From positions 3,381,855 through 3,445,854 of the forward strand of contig JAEMBT020000006.1 in NCBI GenBank assembly GCA_018873245.2: a stretch of 64,000 bases of DNA. Reading direction: 5' to 3'. A program made the position numbers and the translations under genes. The stretch's first letter is position 1. Each line of letters opens with the position of its first letter. This DNA is from Archegozetes longisetosus (Eukaryota; Arthropoda; Arachnida; Sarcoptiformes; Trhypochthoniidae). The notes under the pieces were generated by a model. The model saw only the letters and a list, made by a program, of their open reading frames with translations. It had not been told where the DNA came from and did no database searches. Shown here piece by piece: positions 1 to 12,200 of this stretch.

Positions 1-1462
1 ACTAGTAATCTTTCCATAGTTTAAACAAAACTTTTATTGAGATAAACTAATTTGCATAGCTTTATTACTTGATTAATCGTTAACGTATTGGCACTGTTTT
101 ACTTTGAGTTAGTGAGTGTTAAAATTGAAAACAGAAATAAAGCTAAGTTTGATTCTCTTATTTGAACAGATTTTCAAAAACACATTTGATTGAACTTAAT
201 TGATTGTTGCAGCAAAACATTTAATTGTTCAAGTTTTCAACTTTCAACTATCTCTTCAGTTAAATGATAAAAAATCGAGATTTTTTGAAAGACTATCCAA
301 TTAGAGCATGATTCTTGTGATTTTAACTTTAATAACTATTACTCGTTAGTCACTATAGAACAGCGTTTCTCAACCAGTGGTACGCAACAGAGTTTGTGTA
401 GCCATAGAAAAATGTTTGTCAACCTTATGAGATCTTTGAAACATTTCGAGATGTATTTCCCAAATTTGAATATGTCTGAGAATAATACAATTAAATCTTC
501 ATTCGATATCCACAGTTGATTGGGAATCATAGCATTCGAAATAAAGACAAATTAATTGAGATTTCTTGTCATTCAACTTTAGAGTTAAGGTTTACGAATT
601 GAAACTTTTTTGGATCCAATTAGATGAAGAATATGAAGAACTTTCAAAATAAGCTGTTCGTTATCTTCCCTTCCCTTCGACTTATGGGAAACCGCCTCTG
701 CTTTACTTTCAGTAGTAAAAGCTAAGAATAGAAATAGACTAAATTGAAAGCGTTAGTCGAAGAGTAGCCTTTGTTCTTGATAAAAATTCACAAAGAACTC
801 AACTAATATACGGCTTTTCCTTGTGATAAATAACAAAACCATTAGTAATATAATCCTCGATTCATCGTAAATTAATTATCGCAAAATATTTTTCAAACTA
901 ATGATTCATTAATAACATCCTATATTCAAAAAGTTTGATTTTTTCACTTGTTGTAAGCTGAATGAAAAACAAATTATTCATACTTTGCATATATTTCATC
1001 TTGTCAAAATAAAAAATCTTTTACCCAAAACAAAAATCTTTATAAAAATTCAATTTAACACCTCTTTCACAAAAACTCAATAATAAGAGTTTATTTTGTT
1101 GAAGGAATTACTTTTCCCGAACGATGTGCAAAATGCTATTTGCCTTTCAAAGCGTCTTAGTATTATCACATTTTCGCTTTAGAAGTTTTTCTATTTTTAC
1201 TTATTTCTATCATTATTTATTAATCATAACATGCAGATTAAGAACGTTATTTAGGCACATTTTTTCTTGAATTCTTTTACATTTTGAATAAAACATGAGA
1301 TTTTGCTTTCTTTTCGTTAATGAATTAAAAAGACTAATAAAATAGACAAAAAATTGTTATCACAGAATTTCAACCTAGTTTTTTTGATTCTAATTTAATA
1401 CCATTTCTGGTGCATTTTACAATGAAATTCTCTTTCCATAAATGAGGAATATCTGTAAAATG
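1..1462. other. AT-rich intergenic stretch
   Basis: No convincing gene is seen. The open frames are short and low in complexity. The stretch around 740-775 contains GCGTTAGTCGAAGAGTAGCC, which is also the end sequence of the terminal-inverted-repeat element near 49780-50455, so one end of that dispersed family lies here. Confidence 0.5.
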
Positions 1463-2131
1463 ATGTATATGTTACAGTCAAAGTGAATAATTAGTCATTC
1501 TATAGAATGACTAGTGATTTTATAAAATGACCAAAATGTGCAGTCAAAGTATTAAATAATTGCTTTGAAACAAGTTTTCACACTTTGACTGATCATTATG
1601 TATAATGACTAACTGAAAGCAGTCAATGTGTGAAATGGTTTAGTAAATAAGAATAAACTATAAATATGCTTATGTAGTATTGGATAAATAACAATTAAAA
1701 TTTATTTGAGCTTGTGAGTCCCTTTTTAACTATCAAAGCTCAGATTTAGTTACGTAAAACCTTTGATTATCATAAATTCTATTTAATCCGTTTCTTTTTA
1801 AGCCGAACTCACATGTTTTCAAACTAGTGTGTTGTTTTACAAGTTATCTCTCTATATTATTGAGTTTGTTCTTGAAACCGAATTTTTTAACAAATATTTA
1901 TTATTGTAATGAATCTAAATAAGCTTAATTGAATACTTTATATGCTTTGACTTACTGCTAGTAGTCATTTCATATAACCAATAGTCATTATACATAATGA
2001 CCAGTCAAAATGTGAAAGCTTATTTGAAAACAATTATTTAATACTTTGACTGGATATTTTGGTCATTTTATAAAATCACTAGTTATTCTATAGAATGACT
2101 GAATTTCATACTTTGACTGTAACATATACAT
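1463..2131. mobile_element. Foldback/MITE-type element, 669 bp
   Basis: The outer 22 bases at 1463-1484 and 2110-2131 are perfect inverted repeats (ATGTATATGTTACAGTCAAA at the left end). Homology between the arms continues inward for about 150 bp with small indels. The motif AGTCATTCTATAGAATGACT is itself a palindrome inside each arm. The spacer of about 330 bp codes for nothing recognisable. The right end lies where the open reading of the retrotransposon RT C-terminus (2132 onward) stops, so it probably inserted into that element. I could not find a clear target-site duplication, so the superfamily is open. Confidence 0.8.
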
Positions 2132-3480
2132 TTAAATACAATAATTAAACCTTTAATTTCTTTTCCTAATTGGAGTGGTTCTAGATTAGGATATTCTAAT
2201 CTCTGTTGGTAAGTTGTATTAAATAAACTATTTCTGAAACAAATATATTTAGTTATGTCTCTGAACTGATCCAATCTTATCGACTTATGTACTATACGGA
2301 ATCTAACCTATGTTTTCATATTCCAGAAGAGGTAATATATATGTTTTATAAAGATTTAGGAGAACAATACAATTTGCAAATTTACACAATCTTTTCAGAA
2401 AATTCCATTTTTCATACAAGAATTGAGTACTCTATCTGTTTGTTCATTAAAACTTAAATTTTCATCGACAATAATACCTAAATGCTTATGAGAGCCTTTT
2501 TTGGGATGGATTCATTATTAATAACATAATTTTCAATATCAATATTTTTTCTGAGTGTAACTCTCATGTGAACAGATTTTTGAGCATTAAGCTTAAGATT
2601 GTTATATTTACTTCAAACTTGAATATTATTCAAATCAACTTGTAATAACCTCTGGTCTTCTATCGGTATAAATAATTTTTCTAAGTACACAATCGTCAGC
2701 ATATTGAAAGAGTTTGGCAAATGTTATGATGGTAGCGAGATCTCTAACATATAAATTTAAAAAAAGAGCAGAACAGATCCCACCGTGTGGAACCCCTAAA
2801 TGTATTGCTACCAAAACAGAAATAAAAAATTTGAAAACGACATAAAAGTTTGTTCCACATAAAAGGCTAGCAATAATAGTTAAACATTGGCCTACTATTC
2901 CTATTGAGCATAACTTTTGTAGTAATAGATTGTGGGATGCACTATCGACAGCATTGCTGTAGTCAAGGAATACTAAGTCGATGCAAAGAACATTCTGATC
3001 ATTCAAACCCATAGAAATATTAGATATTTAGTTTGTTAATTGAGTAGATGTATTTAGACCTGTTCGAGAACCATATTGAGTATCAGGGATAAGAAATTTG
3101 TTTGTTACACAAGAATTCAAGCTATTGAATATTTGTTTTTCGAAAAGTTTAAGGATATTATCTTCAACAGTTATTGGCCGATATGATCTAATTTCTTTGA
3201 AAGGCTTCCCTTTTTTACGAATTGGTATTATTCTAACTTGTTTTAATCTATTAGGTATTTTTTCCAGGTTAAGAATTTTAGTAATAAATAGATAAAATAT
3301 TTTGCAAAATATTTCTTTACATCTTTTGAGCAGCATGTTCGGTATATCGGAAGGACCAGAGGACTTATTATAATTAATAGTAGAAAGTTCTCGTAATATA
3401 TCTGTTTGAGTAATAGTGAAACTCGCCAAAGTTGTATCACAAACACGACTAACTTTTTCGTAATCAAGAAGAGTAAGATC
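2132..3480 (-). pseudogene. Non-LTR retrotransposon reverse transcriptase remnant (Jockey/CR1-like)
   Basis: Read on the minus strand from about 3480 down to 2132, broken frames give the order of a LINE reverse transcriptase. The fingers region has a KSSGPSDIPN-like segment followed by YRPITVEDNILKLFEK (3040-3430). The palm has FLDYSNAVDSASHN where FLDYSKAFDSV is usual, then GVPHGGICSALFLNLYV and the catalytic YADD (2640-3010). A connection segment with KYNNLKLNAQKS follows. The last part, TYQQRLEYPNLEPLQL...FK (2140-2230), matches the post-RT Y-x-x-RL-x-x-LNL-x-PL segment of Jockey/CR1/I-type elements. Stops and frameshifts separate these parts, and no endonuclease is visible upstream. The copy is 5'-truncated and dead. 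The clade is inferred from motif style only. Confidence 0.85.
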
Positions 3481-3489
3481 AGAAAATTT

Positions 3490-4470
3490 GATTATAAAAT
3501 AATTTGATTTATGTCTTTTAGAAGAAAATTACTTTCATTTGATAAATACACAAAATGTTGATTAAGATGAAGAGTTTAGAGATAAGCGTTAGTTATGAGT
3601 TCATCATAATGACTAAATTTGAGTCTTAAAGATTTAAGCTTTCTTAGACTTTTCTATAAGAATTTTAAATTTTGAAAGCTTCCCAAAAGTCTGCTTTTTG
3701 AATGTAATCTGACTTAGCGTTCAACCAGAAAAGGTCCATCGTCTGCTGCTTTTCTTAAGTTGGTTCAAACCTTACCATAAGTTCTTTGGACAACATTCAA
3801 ATTAAGTTTGAAAAGACAAGATTTGATTCTATTTACACTTTTGATATAATTTGTATTTTTACTTTGAATCATTAGCATGTTCATCTTTAATACATGTGAA
3901 ACACATTATCGGATACATTTTATTCTTTTTGCACATTTTCGTTATGAGGCTTCGTCTTAATAGTGAATCTTTCTCCTTTTACTTTATTTTCAGTCCTTAT
4001 TCTTGCAAATTTATCACTTTTCTTTTTACGTCCCCTCAATTCAAATAGTTCCGTAAAATGAAATAAAATATACTGTACTATTGGGCATATTTTTCATCTT
4101 AAAAATTATCAACAGTAGACTATCCAGTTTGTCTGAATGCAAGCTATAATGCAAACTATGTAATCGTACAGCACCTCACGAAGTGCTTCTTGTTTGAAAG
4201 CTATTTGTTAATTAAGTGCAATTTTGGCAGTAATTGCTTTTTAATAATCATACAGATGACTCCTTAACCTCTTTCTTAATATATTATTTGTAAATTCCAT
4301 TGAAAGAAATTAAAGTTTTTAATGAGGTCGAACTCAGTCCAGAATTTGATTTGTGGGGCAGTTTATGTATCTAAACTCTTAAAATAGTATTACAGCTCTA
4401 AAAACAGACAGATCAGAATAAGTATATTTCAATGTGAGAAAAAATATAGATTGTTATTGCGAATAAAATT
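3490..4470. other. AT-rich intergenic stretch
   Basis: No supported gene or repeat was found. The plus-strand open frame at 3851-4048 is low in complexity and resembles no protein I know. The 3' end of the convergent cuticle gene begins near 4475. Confidence 0.4.
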
Positions 4471-4474
4471 CAAT

Positions 4475-4480
4475 TTTATT
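4475..4480 (-). terminator. Polyadenylation signal AATAAA
   Basis: On the minus strand this reads AATAAA, about 145 bases after the stop codon of the glycine-rich protein gene. It is a canonical signal at a sensible distance, but in such AT-rich DNA the hexamer also arises by chance. Confidence 0.45.
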
Positions 4481-4623
4481 TGCATCTTCGTTTTACAATT
4501 ATTGTTCACATTTGAATTTTTCTAATTTACAAATATTTTACATTTTAATTATGAAACATTTAATCCACTAATTGTACCCTCCCTTCAAAGCTTTTGAGTT
4601 ATTATCGATAACATTTTAAAAAT

Positions 4624-5370
4624 TTAATAACCCTTAGACGATCTTCCACTGCCACCATAACCACCACCGATGGAACCTCCATATCCACCACCAACACCAC
4701 GTCCTCCACCTAAACCTAATCCAAGACCTGATGCACCACCACCATATCCAGCACCACCACTAACACCAGCACTTCGACCATCACCACGAGCCACAATGGT
4801 CTGAATCTCTTCTTGGACAGGATTGATTTCTTGTACAATTCGTCTGTATGGAGTGATAACTTCACGCACTTCTTGGATAATAGGTTTGGAAACTTCATGA
4901 ATCAATCTGTGTGGTTCATCTTCAGATTGTGACTGTTGGGTTCCACCACCACCACCTTCGTGGGCTTGATGTACATTTATGTTACTGGAAGATGATCTGA
5001 AAAGAATGTTTAGGGGAACAGAGTTTGATCCAACTTCAATGGTGGTCGGTGAAACAGATCCAGATGATGGAACTTGTCTGTAGTCAATCTGATGTCTGGT
5101 GATGATGGCAGCTGGAATGATTCCACCACCTCCTCCTCCACTACGACCTCCACCTCCATATCCACCACCACCATATCCTCCACCACCTCGTGATACACCA
5201 CCATATCCGCCACCGCCTCGTGATCCACCACCATATCCACCACCGGCAGCATTACAATAAACTATTAGGATTGAGGCGATAAATAACTGAAAATATAAAA
5301 ATAATTTATGTGATGTTAAGTCATATCCAAATAAGATAAGGTTCTTCAGTTTAAAGATTACTTTAAGCAT
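4624..5370 (-). CDS. Secreted glycine-rich cuticle-type protein
   Basis: Two exons are proposed: 5362-5370 (Met-Leu-Lys) and 4624-5286, joined across a 75-bp intron. The spliced protein is 223 residues. Removing the intron fuses MLK to LFIASILIVYCNAA, a clean 17-residue signal peptide. Read through, the intron would put a lysine-rich insert ahead of it. Residues 18-58 are GGGYGGGSRGG-type repeats. Residues 59-113 hold a folded-looking segment (PTTIEVGSNSVPLNILFRSS). Residues 119-178 hold EDEPHRLIHEVSKPIIQ, then EVREVITPYRRIVQE and PVQEEIQTIV. A second Gly-rich tail ends SSKGY. Gly-Tyr arms around a charged heptad-like core are typical of arthropod structural and cuticular proteins, and this core recalls mite and tick sequences. 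Likely role: extracellular matrix or cuticle component. This is the only gene here that looks intact, with a TATA box and a poly(A) signal. Family assignment is from memory. Confidence 0.85.
   Translation of the reverse strand: MLKVIFKLKNLILFGYDLTSHKLFLYFQLFIASILIVYCNAAGGGYGGGSRGGGGYGGVSRGGGGYGGGGYGGGGRSGGGGGGIIPAAIITRHQIDYRQVPSSGSVSPTTIEVGSNSVPLNILFRSSSSNINVHQAHEGGGGGTQQSQSEDEPHRLIHEVSKPIIQEVREVITPYRRIVQEINPVQEEIQTIVARGDGRSAGVSGGAGYGGGASGLGLGLGGGRGVGGGYGGSIGGGYGGSGRSSKGY
5287..5361 (-). other. Phase-0 intron of the glycine-rich protein gene
   Basis: On the minus strand the segment starts GTAATC directly after the third codon and ends in a pyrimidine-rich TTTTTATATTTTCAG. It is a multiple of three, so the frame stays open through it and a naive prediction would include it as 25 codons. 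Splicing is preferred because it gives a compact standard signal peptide. Confidence 0.8.
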
Positions 5371-5463
5371 TTCGAAAATGTATTGTCTTCAGTTAGAAGA
5401 AAAATTTGAAAACTTTTTAAGATATTGCTTTCGAACTGATGGTCTTCATCACTGAAAGCTTGT

Positions 5464-5472
5464 CTTTATATA
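5464..5472 (-). promoter_or_regulatory. TATA box of the glycine-rich protein gene
   Basis: The minus strand reads TATATAAAG about 95 bases before the ATG. About 33 bases downstream an arthropod initiator-like TCAGT lies at 5435-5439 on the minus strand, giving a predicted 5' leader of about 65 nt. A second TCAGT at 5451-5455 is too close to the TATA box to be favoured. Confidence 0.65.
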
Positions 5473-5479
5473 CGAATCT

Positions 5480-6070
5480 CTGTAAACTTTAGAGGGAAAA
5501 ATTTATGATAATTCTATTAAATCTCTTAGCATAACTAATTAATTCCAACATCGTGCTTCATGATCACCATTTCTTTTCTTTTTTTTTCTTTGAACTTTTG
5601 CTTTTTAACTTCTCAGCGAGGCTTCAGTCACGATTAATTAGAAATTTTGGATAAAGATGAACCTTTCGGTATTTTAAAGAGGTTTTCCCTTCATTCTCAT
5701 TAGGATGCATTTAAAAATTTTTATTTTCTTGATATCAATTTAAATTGTAATATGTTTTATCTGTTTGCATGTTCTTTCAGTTGGCTGTTATATGAACAGA
5801 TTAACTATGAATTTCTGAAATGATTTATACTTAGAAGTTTTATAATTAACTTATTGACTTTATTGATTCTTATGAACTACCAGCTCCTTTTCATTGTATC
5901 GCATTAGGTTTGATGTTAAGCCTAAAATAGGTTTAAAATTTGATTCTTATAATTGAGTGTTTAACTACGGAAATCACTCATATGATAATAACGCATTTTT
6001 ATTTAACAAAACAATTTGGAGACGAAGTGATTTTTTAGCATATCAGTTACTGTTACTTTAATTAGAAACT
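5480..6070. other. AT-rich intergenic stretch upstream of the cuticle gene
   Basis: No gene seen. A T-rich run lies at 5572-5590. Regulatory sequence of the cuticle gene would be expected here, but no element can be named. Confidence 0.4.
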
Positions 6071-6072
6071 GA

Positions 6073-6208
6073 GGCCCGTATGCACAACTATATTTAAAAC
6101 GGTTCTAAGCCTTAAAATCGACTTAAAAGCTGAAACGAGTTTTAAAACCCATTGTACAACAAGTGTTTAAAAGAGTTTTAGTTAAGTCTCGACTTGTACA
6201 GCTACGTT
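6073..6208. mobile_element. Short PIF/Harbinger-type MITE, eroded right end
   Basis: It starts GGCCCGTATGCACA, the terminal sequence of the larger element at 51944-52977, and is followed by the same AAAACGGTT-type subterminal motif. The rest matches, in inverse orientation, the copy at 39084-39210 (shared AAGTCTCGACTTGTAC and AGTTTTAGTTAAG). The right terminal repeat is decayed to ACTTGTACAGCTAC and no TAA duplication is seen. It abuts, or was truncated by, the foldback element that begins near 6197. Confidence 0.75.
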
Positions 6209-6802
6209 CAAATAGTTTCACTTTTATTGATTCCAAACTGATGCGTTGTGAGCAAATTCTTAAGAGTTTGCTCACTCATTGAATCACTATTAAACTTAAA
6301 ATATGAATCATTTGATTTTAACATAGTGAACGACCCAATAATCACTGATAATCAAATGATTTGATGCACTTTTTAAGTTAGATAAAGTTCAAAAATGTGT
6401 TTCGGCTTGTCTTAATATCCAACCTTTCACAGTTTTTATATTTAAATTCATCTCCTGTGCGATATCTCTCGGCTCAAGGCCCATATGAAACAAGATAAAA
6501 ATCAATATTCAGTCAGCTTCAGGAGTCATTGGCATGATTGAATTTATTAATTAGTTATAAACATGTGTGATAATAAAAATTTCATGTTGCTTTGAAACAT
6601 GTTTTTGAACTTTATTTGACTTAAAAAGTGTATCAAATCATTTGATTATCAGTGATTATTAGGTCGTTCAATACGTTAAAATCAAATGATTCATATTTTA
6701 AGTTTAATAGTAATTAAATTAGTAAGCAAATCCTTGAAAATTAGCTCTTCACACATCAGTTTGGGATTAATGAAAGTAAAACTATTTAGACGTATCTGAA
6801 TT
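6197..6802. mobile_element. Large foldback element, about 600 bp, arms about 190 bp
   Basis: Left arm 6197-6400 (TACGTTCAAATAGTTTCACT at its outer end) is the imperfect inverse of right arm 6597-6802 (ACTATTTAGACGTA). Shared inner blocks include CAAACTGATG, ATATGAATCATTTGATTTTAA, TAATCACTGATAATCAAATG and TGAACTTTAT. The central 200 bp code for nothing recognisable. The element immediately follows the Harbinger-type MITE, with no clear target duplication. Confidence 0.8.
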
Positions 6803-6809
6803 ATTCGAT

Positions 6810-7800
6810 AAGTCATTATGACTAGTCAAAAAGTTAATATTCTTACTCTGAAAGTTAATGTAGAAGTAATTAACTGTAACTGACTATTTTAATTGACAAC
6901 AAAAATTGAGACTCCGAACTGAAACTTCTGAACGAGATACGCTAGCTTAGAATCAATATACACCGAATTACTAATCAGTTAAAGCATTTGTGATAGAAGT
7001 GTTTATTCAGTTCAAATCTGGACTAGTTAATCTGAAATCTATTGAATCCCTGAACACAAGTTAAGTATAATGCATTTACTTTAATTAAGGTGTAAATATT
7101 ATATGGTTTTACAATGAATACAAGATATAAACCCAAGTGAAGCATTTAATGGAAGAAGCACGCTTTTGAAAAATTTAGATAACAAAGGGGCTTAAGTCCA
7201 TTTGAATTGCTAAAGCGGATGATTCACTACTCACTTCACATTTTTAAACTTTGAGTTCTTATATGATGGTTATCACAAAAAATATTCAAAATTTTGTTCT
7301 TTAAGTCATGCCCTCTCAAAATAATAATAAGCAAAATAAATAATCAAAATCGAGTAATAAAACATAATAACTGGTTTAAAGTTTAATAAGTTTAAAAACG
7401 CAAATGAGTTCTTATTATTTATAAACTTTAATATTTTTGGCGATAAAAGTTTTGATAAGAATTTGATAGTTAGTCAATCTATGATTCGCATCGATCACTT
7501 GGTATCTCAATAAAATTGACATTTCCTGTGAGCCCTTCCTTTATCAGTATTTCTTAAAAGCGTACCTCTTCCAGTAAAATCTTCAAATATAAAATATTAA
7601 CAGCTTTGTCTGTCTGTCACACATATACATGCACGAGATTTAACATAGGAAATAACGCAATTTTAGGTCATTTACAGAGTCCTCCAAAATGCACTCAGTA
7701 ATAATAAATTTATTTTACTCAGAAACCATATTCTATTGAAAAACGGTTAATGGCATATTAAGCAATGTCTCATGGATACTATATAATAATATGCTTAATA
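6810..7800. other. AT-rich intergenic stretch
   Basis: No gene or clear repeat seen. Short simple TCTG/GTCT runs lie near 7606-7617. Confidence 0.4.
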
Positions 7801-8212
7801 TGTGACCCCTCACTGGCAATGATGTGGCAAAGAAAAGGACAAGATTATCTGGATTGTCGGTCTTCTAGACTGTGAGTGGTCTTCGGCAACTGAACCTAGT
7901 CTTTCAAATTTCTCGATCAGTCACCTCACTGTATTCCTATCAGGACTATCTTGCCTTGAAATAGGTTGCAAAGGATCTTCGAACTTGATCCAGATGCTCG
8001 CCATTTTTGTAATACTCCTTCACCATAAATATTCTCCTGTTAACACTGCTTTTCGCATTTTTCAACATTAAATGTAATGAACATTAACATGCATAAACGG
8101 TCTCCCATACATGCACATTGATGTCCAAAAGTTTGAAGATGATTCGATGAATATTTGTAGAGTTAATAACGAAAACTTTCGCTACATACATCTAGCGAAC
8201 CCTGTACACTAA
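7800..8212 (-). pseudogene. Mariner-like transposon fragment with N-terminal helix-turn-helix
   Basis: On the minus strand, starting near 8029, one frame reads FMVKEYYKNGEHLDQVRRSF then ATYFKAR. It is then interrupted and continues in the next frame as DRNTVR, a stop, and LIEKFERLGSVAEDHSQ. This layout (V-x-x-Y, a middle RSF, then NTV-R-x-I-x-KFE-x-x-GSV) is the helix-turn-helix domain, listed in Pfam as DUF4817-like, of arthropod mariner-type transposable elements. The element end TACAGGGTTCGC lies at about 8200-8211 on the minus strand, roughly 180 bp upstream. No catalytic domain is visible, so this is a 5' fragment. Confidence 0.75.
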
Positions 8213-8214
8213 AG

Positions 8215-9290
8215 TGAAAATATAAGCTGCATGTCAGCCAATAGTAAACTAGTGAACAACACTATTGCAATATAGATCGCTATTGCAATTAACAAAGTGA
8301 AAGTAAGAGATTAAGTAAAACTGATAAACAAGTCTCCCAAGGATTGCTTTTGCAATTTGAATGAAGCTCAGGAGCAAATAAAGACTATTTCCTAGGAATA
8401 AAGATTCAAGAATGCTCTCCAGTGCTTTTGTAGGAAGTATGCATCCTTAATGAAATTAATACAAATTTTGCTAAATTAATTAAATCAAATGCACAAGATT
8501 GAATATGTTCTCACTTCTAACATTGCAGGACTATGTGTCAGTGTGTGATAAAATAGAGAAATTTTATGCATCTTCAGTTGTACGATCCTTGCATGAAAAA
8601 TAGTCAAGTTATACGAATGCACGCCTGGAAGATTCGGACAAGCTATCGAATTTCTTTTTGATTTTAGTCTTGTTAAAATTCAATTGTTAAATCTTTTCAA
8701 CATTTCAAAAATTCTTGAATTTAGAAATTTTTGAAAAACTACTTTTAATTATTATTTACCGAAGCAGAAATTAATTTAAATTGATTCTATGAATTATTCT
8801 TCTTGTGAAAAAAATAACTTAATTATCCAGATGTGTAGTTAAAGATTAATACCTTAGTCTTCATATTATCCGATACTAATAGAATAAGTTTGTTCTTAAA
8901 TCAGAACTTTTAAAGAAATTTTCTTATTGAAACATTTTATGCTCTAGCAAATAGTACTGTGAAATAGAAGTCTTGAAAATTAATCCATTTTGGTTAAATT
9001 TCAAATAACTAACTCGTAAGCAGAAATTTAGTATGACTGGTTGAAAGATTTGTTATTACATATAATTCTTTAGACTGCTTCTATAATGTCCAACGCTTTC
9101 TCATATTACTTTCTGATAGTACTAGAAAGAAGGGGTTTGTAATTTACAATCGTAAAATAATCAAATATGAAAATCATACATTTTGAAAACATTTTTCTGA
9201 ACTCGATACAGATTCAAAAAGTTATGACTCAAAGCTGCGAGCTTTGTGAAATTAATTTCTTTTCATGTCTCAATGTAAATCTCTCCCAGA
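8215..9290. other. AT-rich intergenic stretch
   Basis: No gene or convincing repeat was found between the mariner-like fragment and repeat unit A. Confidence 0.35.
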
Positions 9291-9294
9291 TACG

Positions 9295-12200
9295 TGTAAA
9301 GAATATGGGTGTCGAGTAAAACGTCTCTTTTGATGATATGCAGTTTTTACATAGAGTAAGCACATTCAATACTATTTTACAATAATTCTTCTATTTTTTA
9401 TCCTAAAATTTTCACAGCATCATCTTTCAATTCATGCGATACTTCATCAAGATTATCTTCATTTTAACAGATAATATATATTCAATATGAGTGTAAGTTT
9501 CTTGTTTAATGCACATCTCAACTTATTTGAAAAAATATACGAATAGATATTCTCTTTAACATCAAATTTAAAGATTTTCAATGAAATGTTTATTTATATT
9601 ACATATCCGAATCGAATGAACTTAGATAAATTAGATTTGAATGAAAATATTGATAAATAATTGAACAAAACCAGCTTTTCATCATGTATAACAGCACAAT
9701 AAAAGTTTATGTTGAAGATAAAATGTTAACCATGAATGAACTTGGAAGTCATTTTATCTCAAGTATATCGTATAAGTTTAATATACCTTTTAGAAAATTT
9801 GCAGTTATATACAAATTCATTTCGAAGTTTTATTCACTATTTGCGGTAAATCTTAGAATCTAACAAAACCTTAATCTATCTGTCCGCATGCATGCACTAA
9901 GCTAAATCTTCATTAGTCTAAAGCTTAAGGCCTACTGATCGCACAGGTTTAAAAGTTATATCAGTACTACCTGTGGGCTCAGATTGGACTGTTTCGGTTA
10001 CCAAAAAGTAGTCAATAGTCACTTTGATAATTGAAATTAATTTTCGACCCATTTTATTATTTCTCGCCACATTCCATCCCAAATTTAATATCCACCTTTA
10101 AAATTAATTAAACTATTATATTTTCTAATAAGAATGTTACACAATCTGTCAATGGTTTCAGATAGTATAAAATATATTTTGAATGAAGTTTCAGCATAAT
10201 AGAAAAACTTTATTTACTTTTTCAAATTAATTAACTTATTTTAATTCAACTCATCTTCTTGAGTTTCTCGAAATTCGGTAATTTAATTTAAATGTTACTT
10301 CAAGCAATAACATTCAATTAAACTCTTCTATTAAAGATTGGTGTTAACGTTTAGAAACAATTTTATACTTTCATTTCAATTTATTTCGTGTAAAATTTCG
10401 GAGAAAACCTAATACTTGATATTATTAAAATAATCTACAAAAAGTTTTCATGTAAATTCGTTTCAATTAATTCTTATTTAATAACCTTTAACTTAATCAA
10501 TAATCTTATAATTAAATTAGCTGAAATCCCGATAGTATGTGAAACTAATTTTAAAGGCTAGTTCGATACTCAGAAAATCTTGATTCAAATTAGTATAAGG
10601 TCAAAACTGAGCTTAGACTTGAGCTCAACTCACCTAAGGCTCAGGTTTGTATCATTGAGCTTTTGAGGTTTTAATTTCACTCAAGCATCAAAATATTAAC
10701 AGTTTAATTCTTGAAATTTTTCTATTAAATCAAATTTATTTTCAAATGAGAATTGAGAAAAGAATTGTAATTCAACTTTTAAAGTAGATTAGAATATTAT
10801 CATATGAACTAAGATGTAGTAAGATGTAATAGTTGTAAGCATTGTAATAAGATGTAAAAGTGTGAAGTGAAAAATACTTAAAAACTTTGGCACTAGAGCT
10901 GAAGCTCACTTTCATAATGGAAAACTCAAGGCTCAAGCTAAAACTCATCTCAACTAAGCTTTTACCCTGCAATAATCCAAATCACTTCTTAATATAATCA
11001 TCATTATTTATCGTTAATCGTATATCTCATTACGGTCTGTGTTTCAAACGATATGATTCAGACCTTCAATATATCACCTAATTAGTTAACAGTATAGCAT
11101 GACATTTTTCTACTAATCTCTAACAGAAACCTCAAGTACAAGTATTTTTACAGCTTTGTCAACATAGTTACATATACTGTAATGAATAAACCATCGGATC
11201 ATTAGATAACAAGGCTTAAAGATAGAAAACAAAATATATCATCATTAAATACCAAATTGAGATCAAATAAAATGCTTCTTAACGTTCGATAAACTTCCTA
11301 CTTATAACATAAATATGGTTTTACTCTTTCAATTATTCTTCAATCAGGATAATGTATTTACTTCTATAAAACATATATAGCTTCTTGCTTAAGTTTACTG
11401 TGTAAACGAATGAGTGTATATGAAAATAAGATTTTTGCAGTAAATAACCAATTCACTAATTGAGACGATTAAATGGACAATCAATTTAAATAATTCAAAT
11501 TTTATAGATTTTTTATAAAGATATAGTTCTAAAAAAATTAAATGATTGTGTATGGGAATATCTCATATCTACAAAAAATAACAAGTAAGATCAATCATCA
11601 AAATAATTTGTATAGAAAATATTAAATCCAGTTATTTTAGAAAGTCAGTTTGCTACTTTGTTGTTTTCATCTCAAAAATATTTATTCAATACTTGAGATT
11701 TTTTCAATACTAAAAGCCAGTTCCTGAAGCTTCAACATTAAATATTTCTATTCAGCATTAATACAACTACTTGCATTATTGTTTTGTTTTTGTTTAACAT
11801 CATGAAATCAGCTTAGAATAAGAAGTTTTAATACGATTGAGACGTGTTGAAATTCAGCAAAAACTATCTCTTTTAAGATTTATGAGCCTCAAAAGAAATA
11901 AGAGCATAATAATTCTTCAGAAACTGAACCTTTTCAAATTTTCCCGAATACTAATCTTTGGAAGATCTTTTGTTTACTGATTCTTTATTTCATTTAATAT
12001 ACAAAATGAGTTATTCAACTCATACATATTTAGTAACTTTTGTCAAAACTGTAAGAGTTTCTGTAAAATATAATAGATTTTCTTATGCTAGTATATGTAT
12101 ATAGAGCGCATGCGATTCTCTTAATTAGTACTTAGAGACAGAGTTACTCGTACACTTATTATACATCTGGTTAATGAGAGAATGAGAGTTGTATCTGAAG

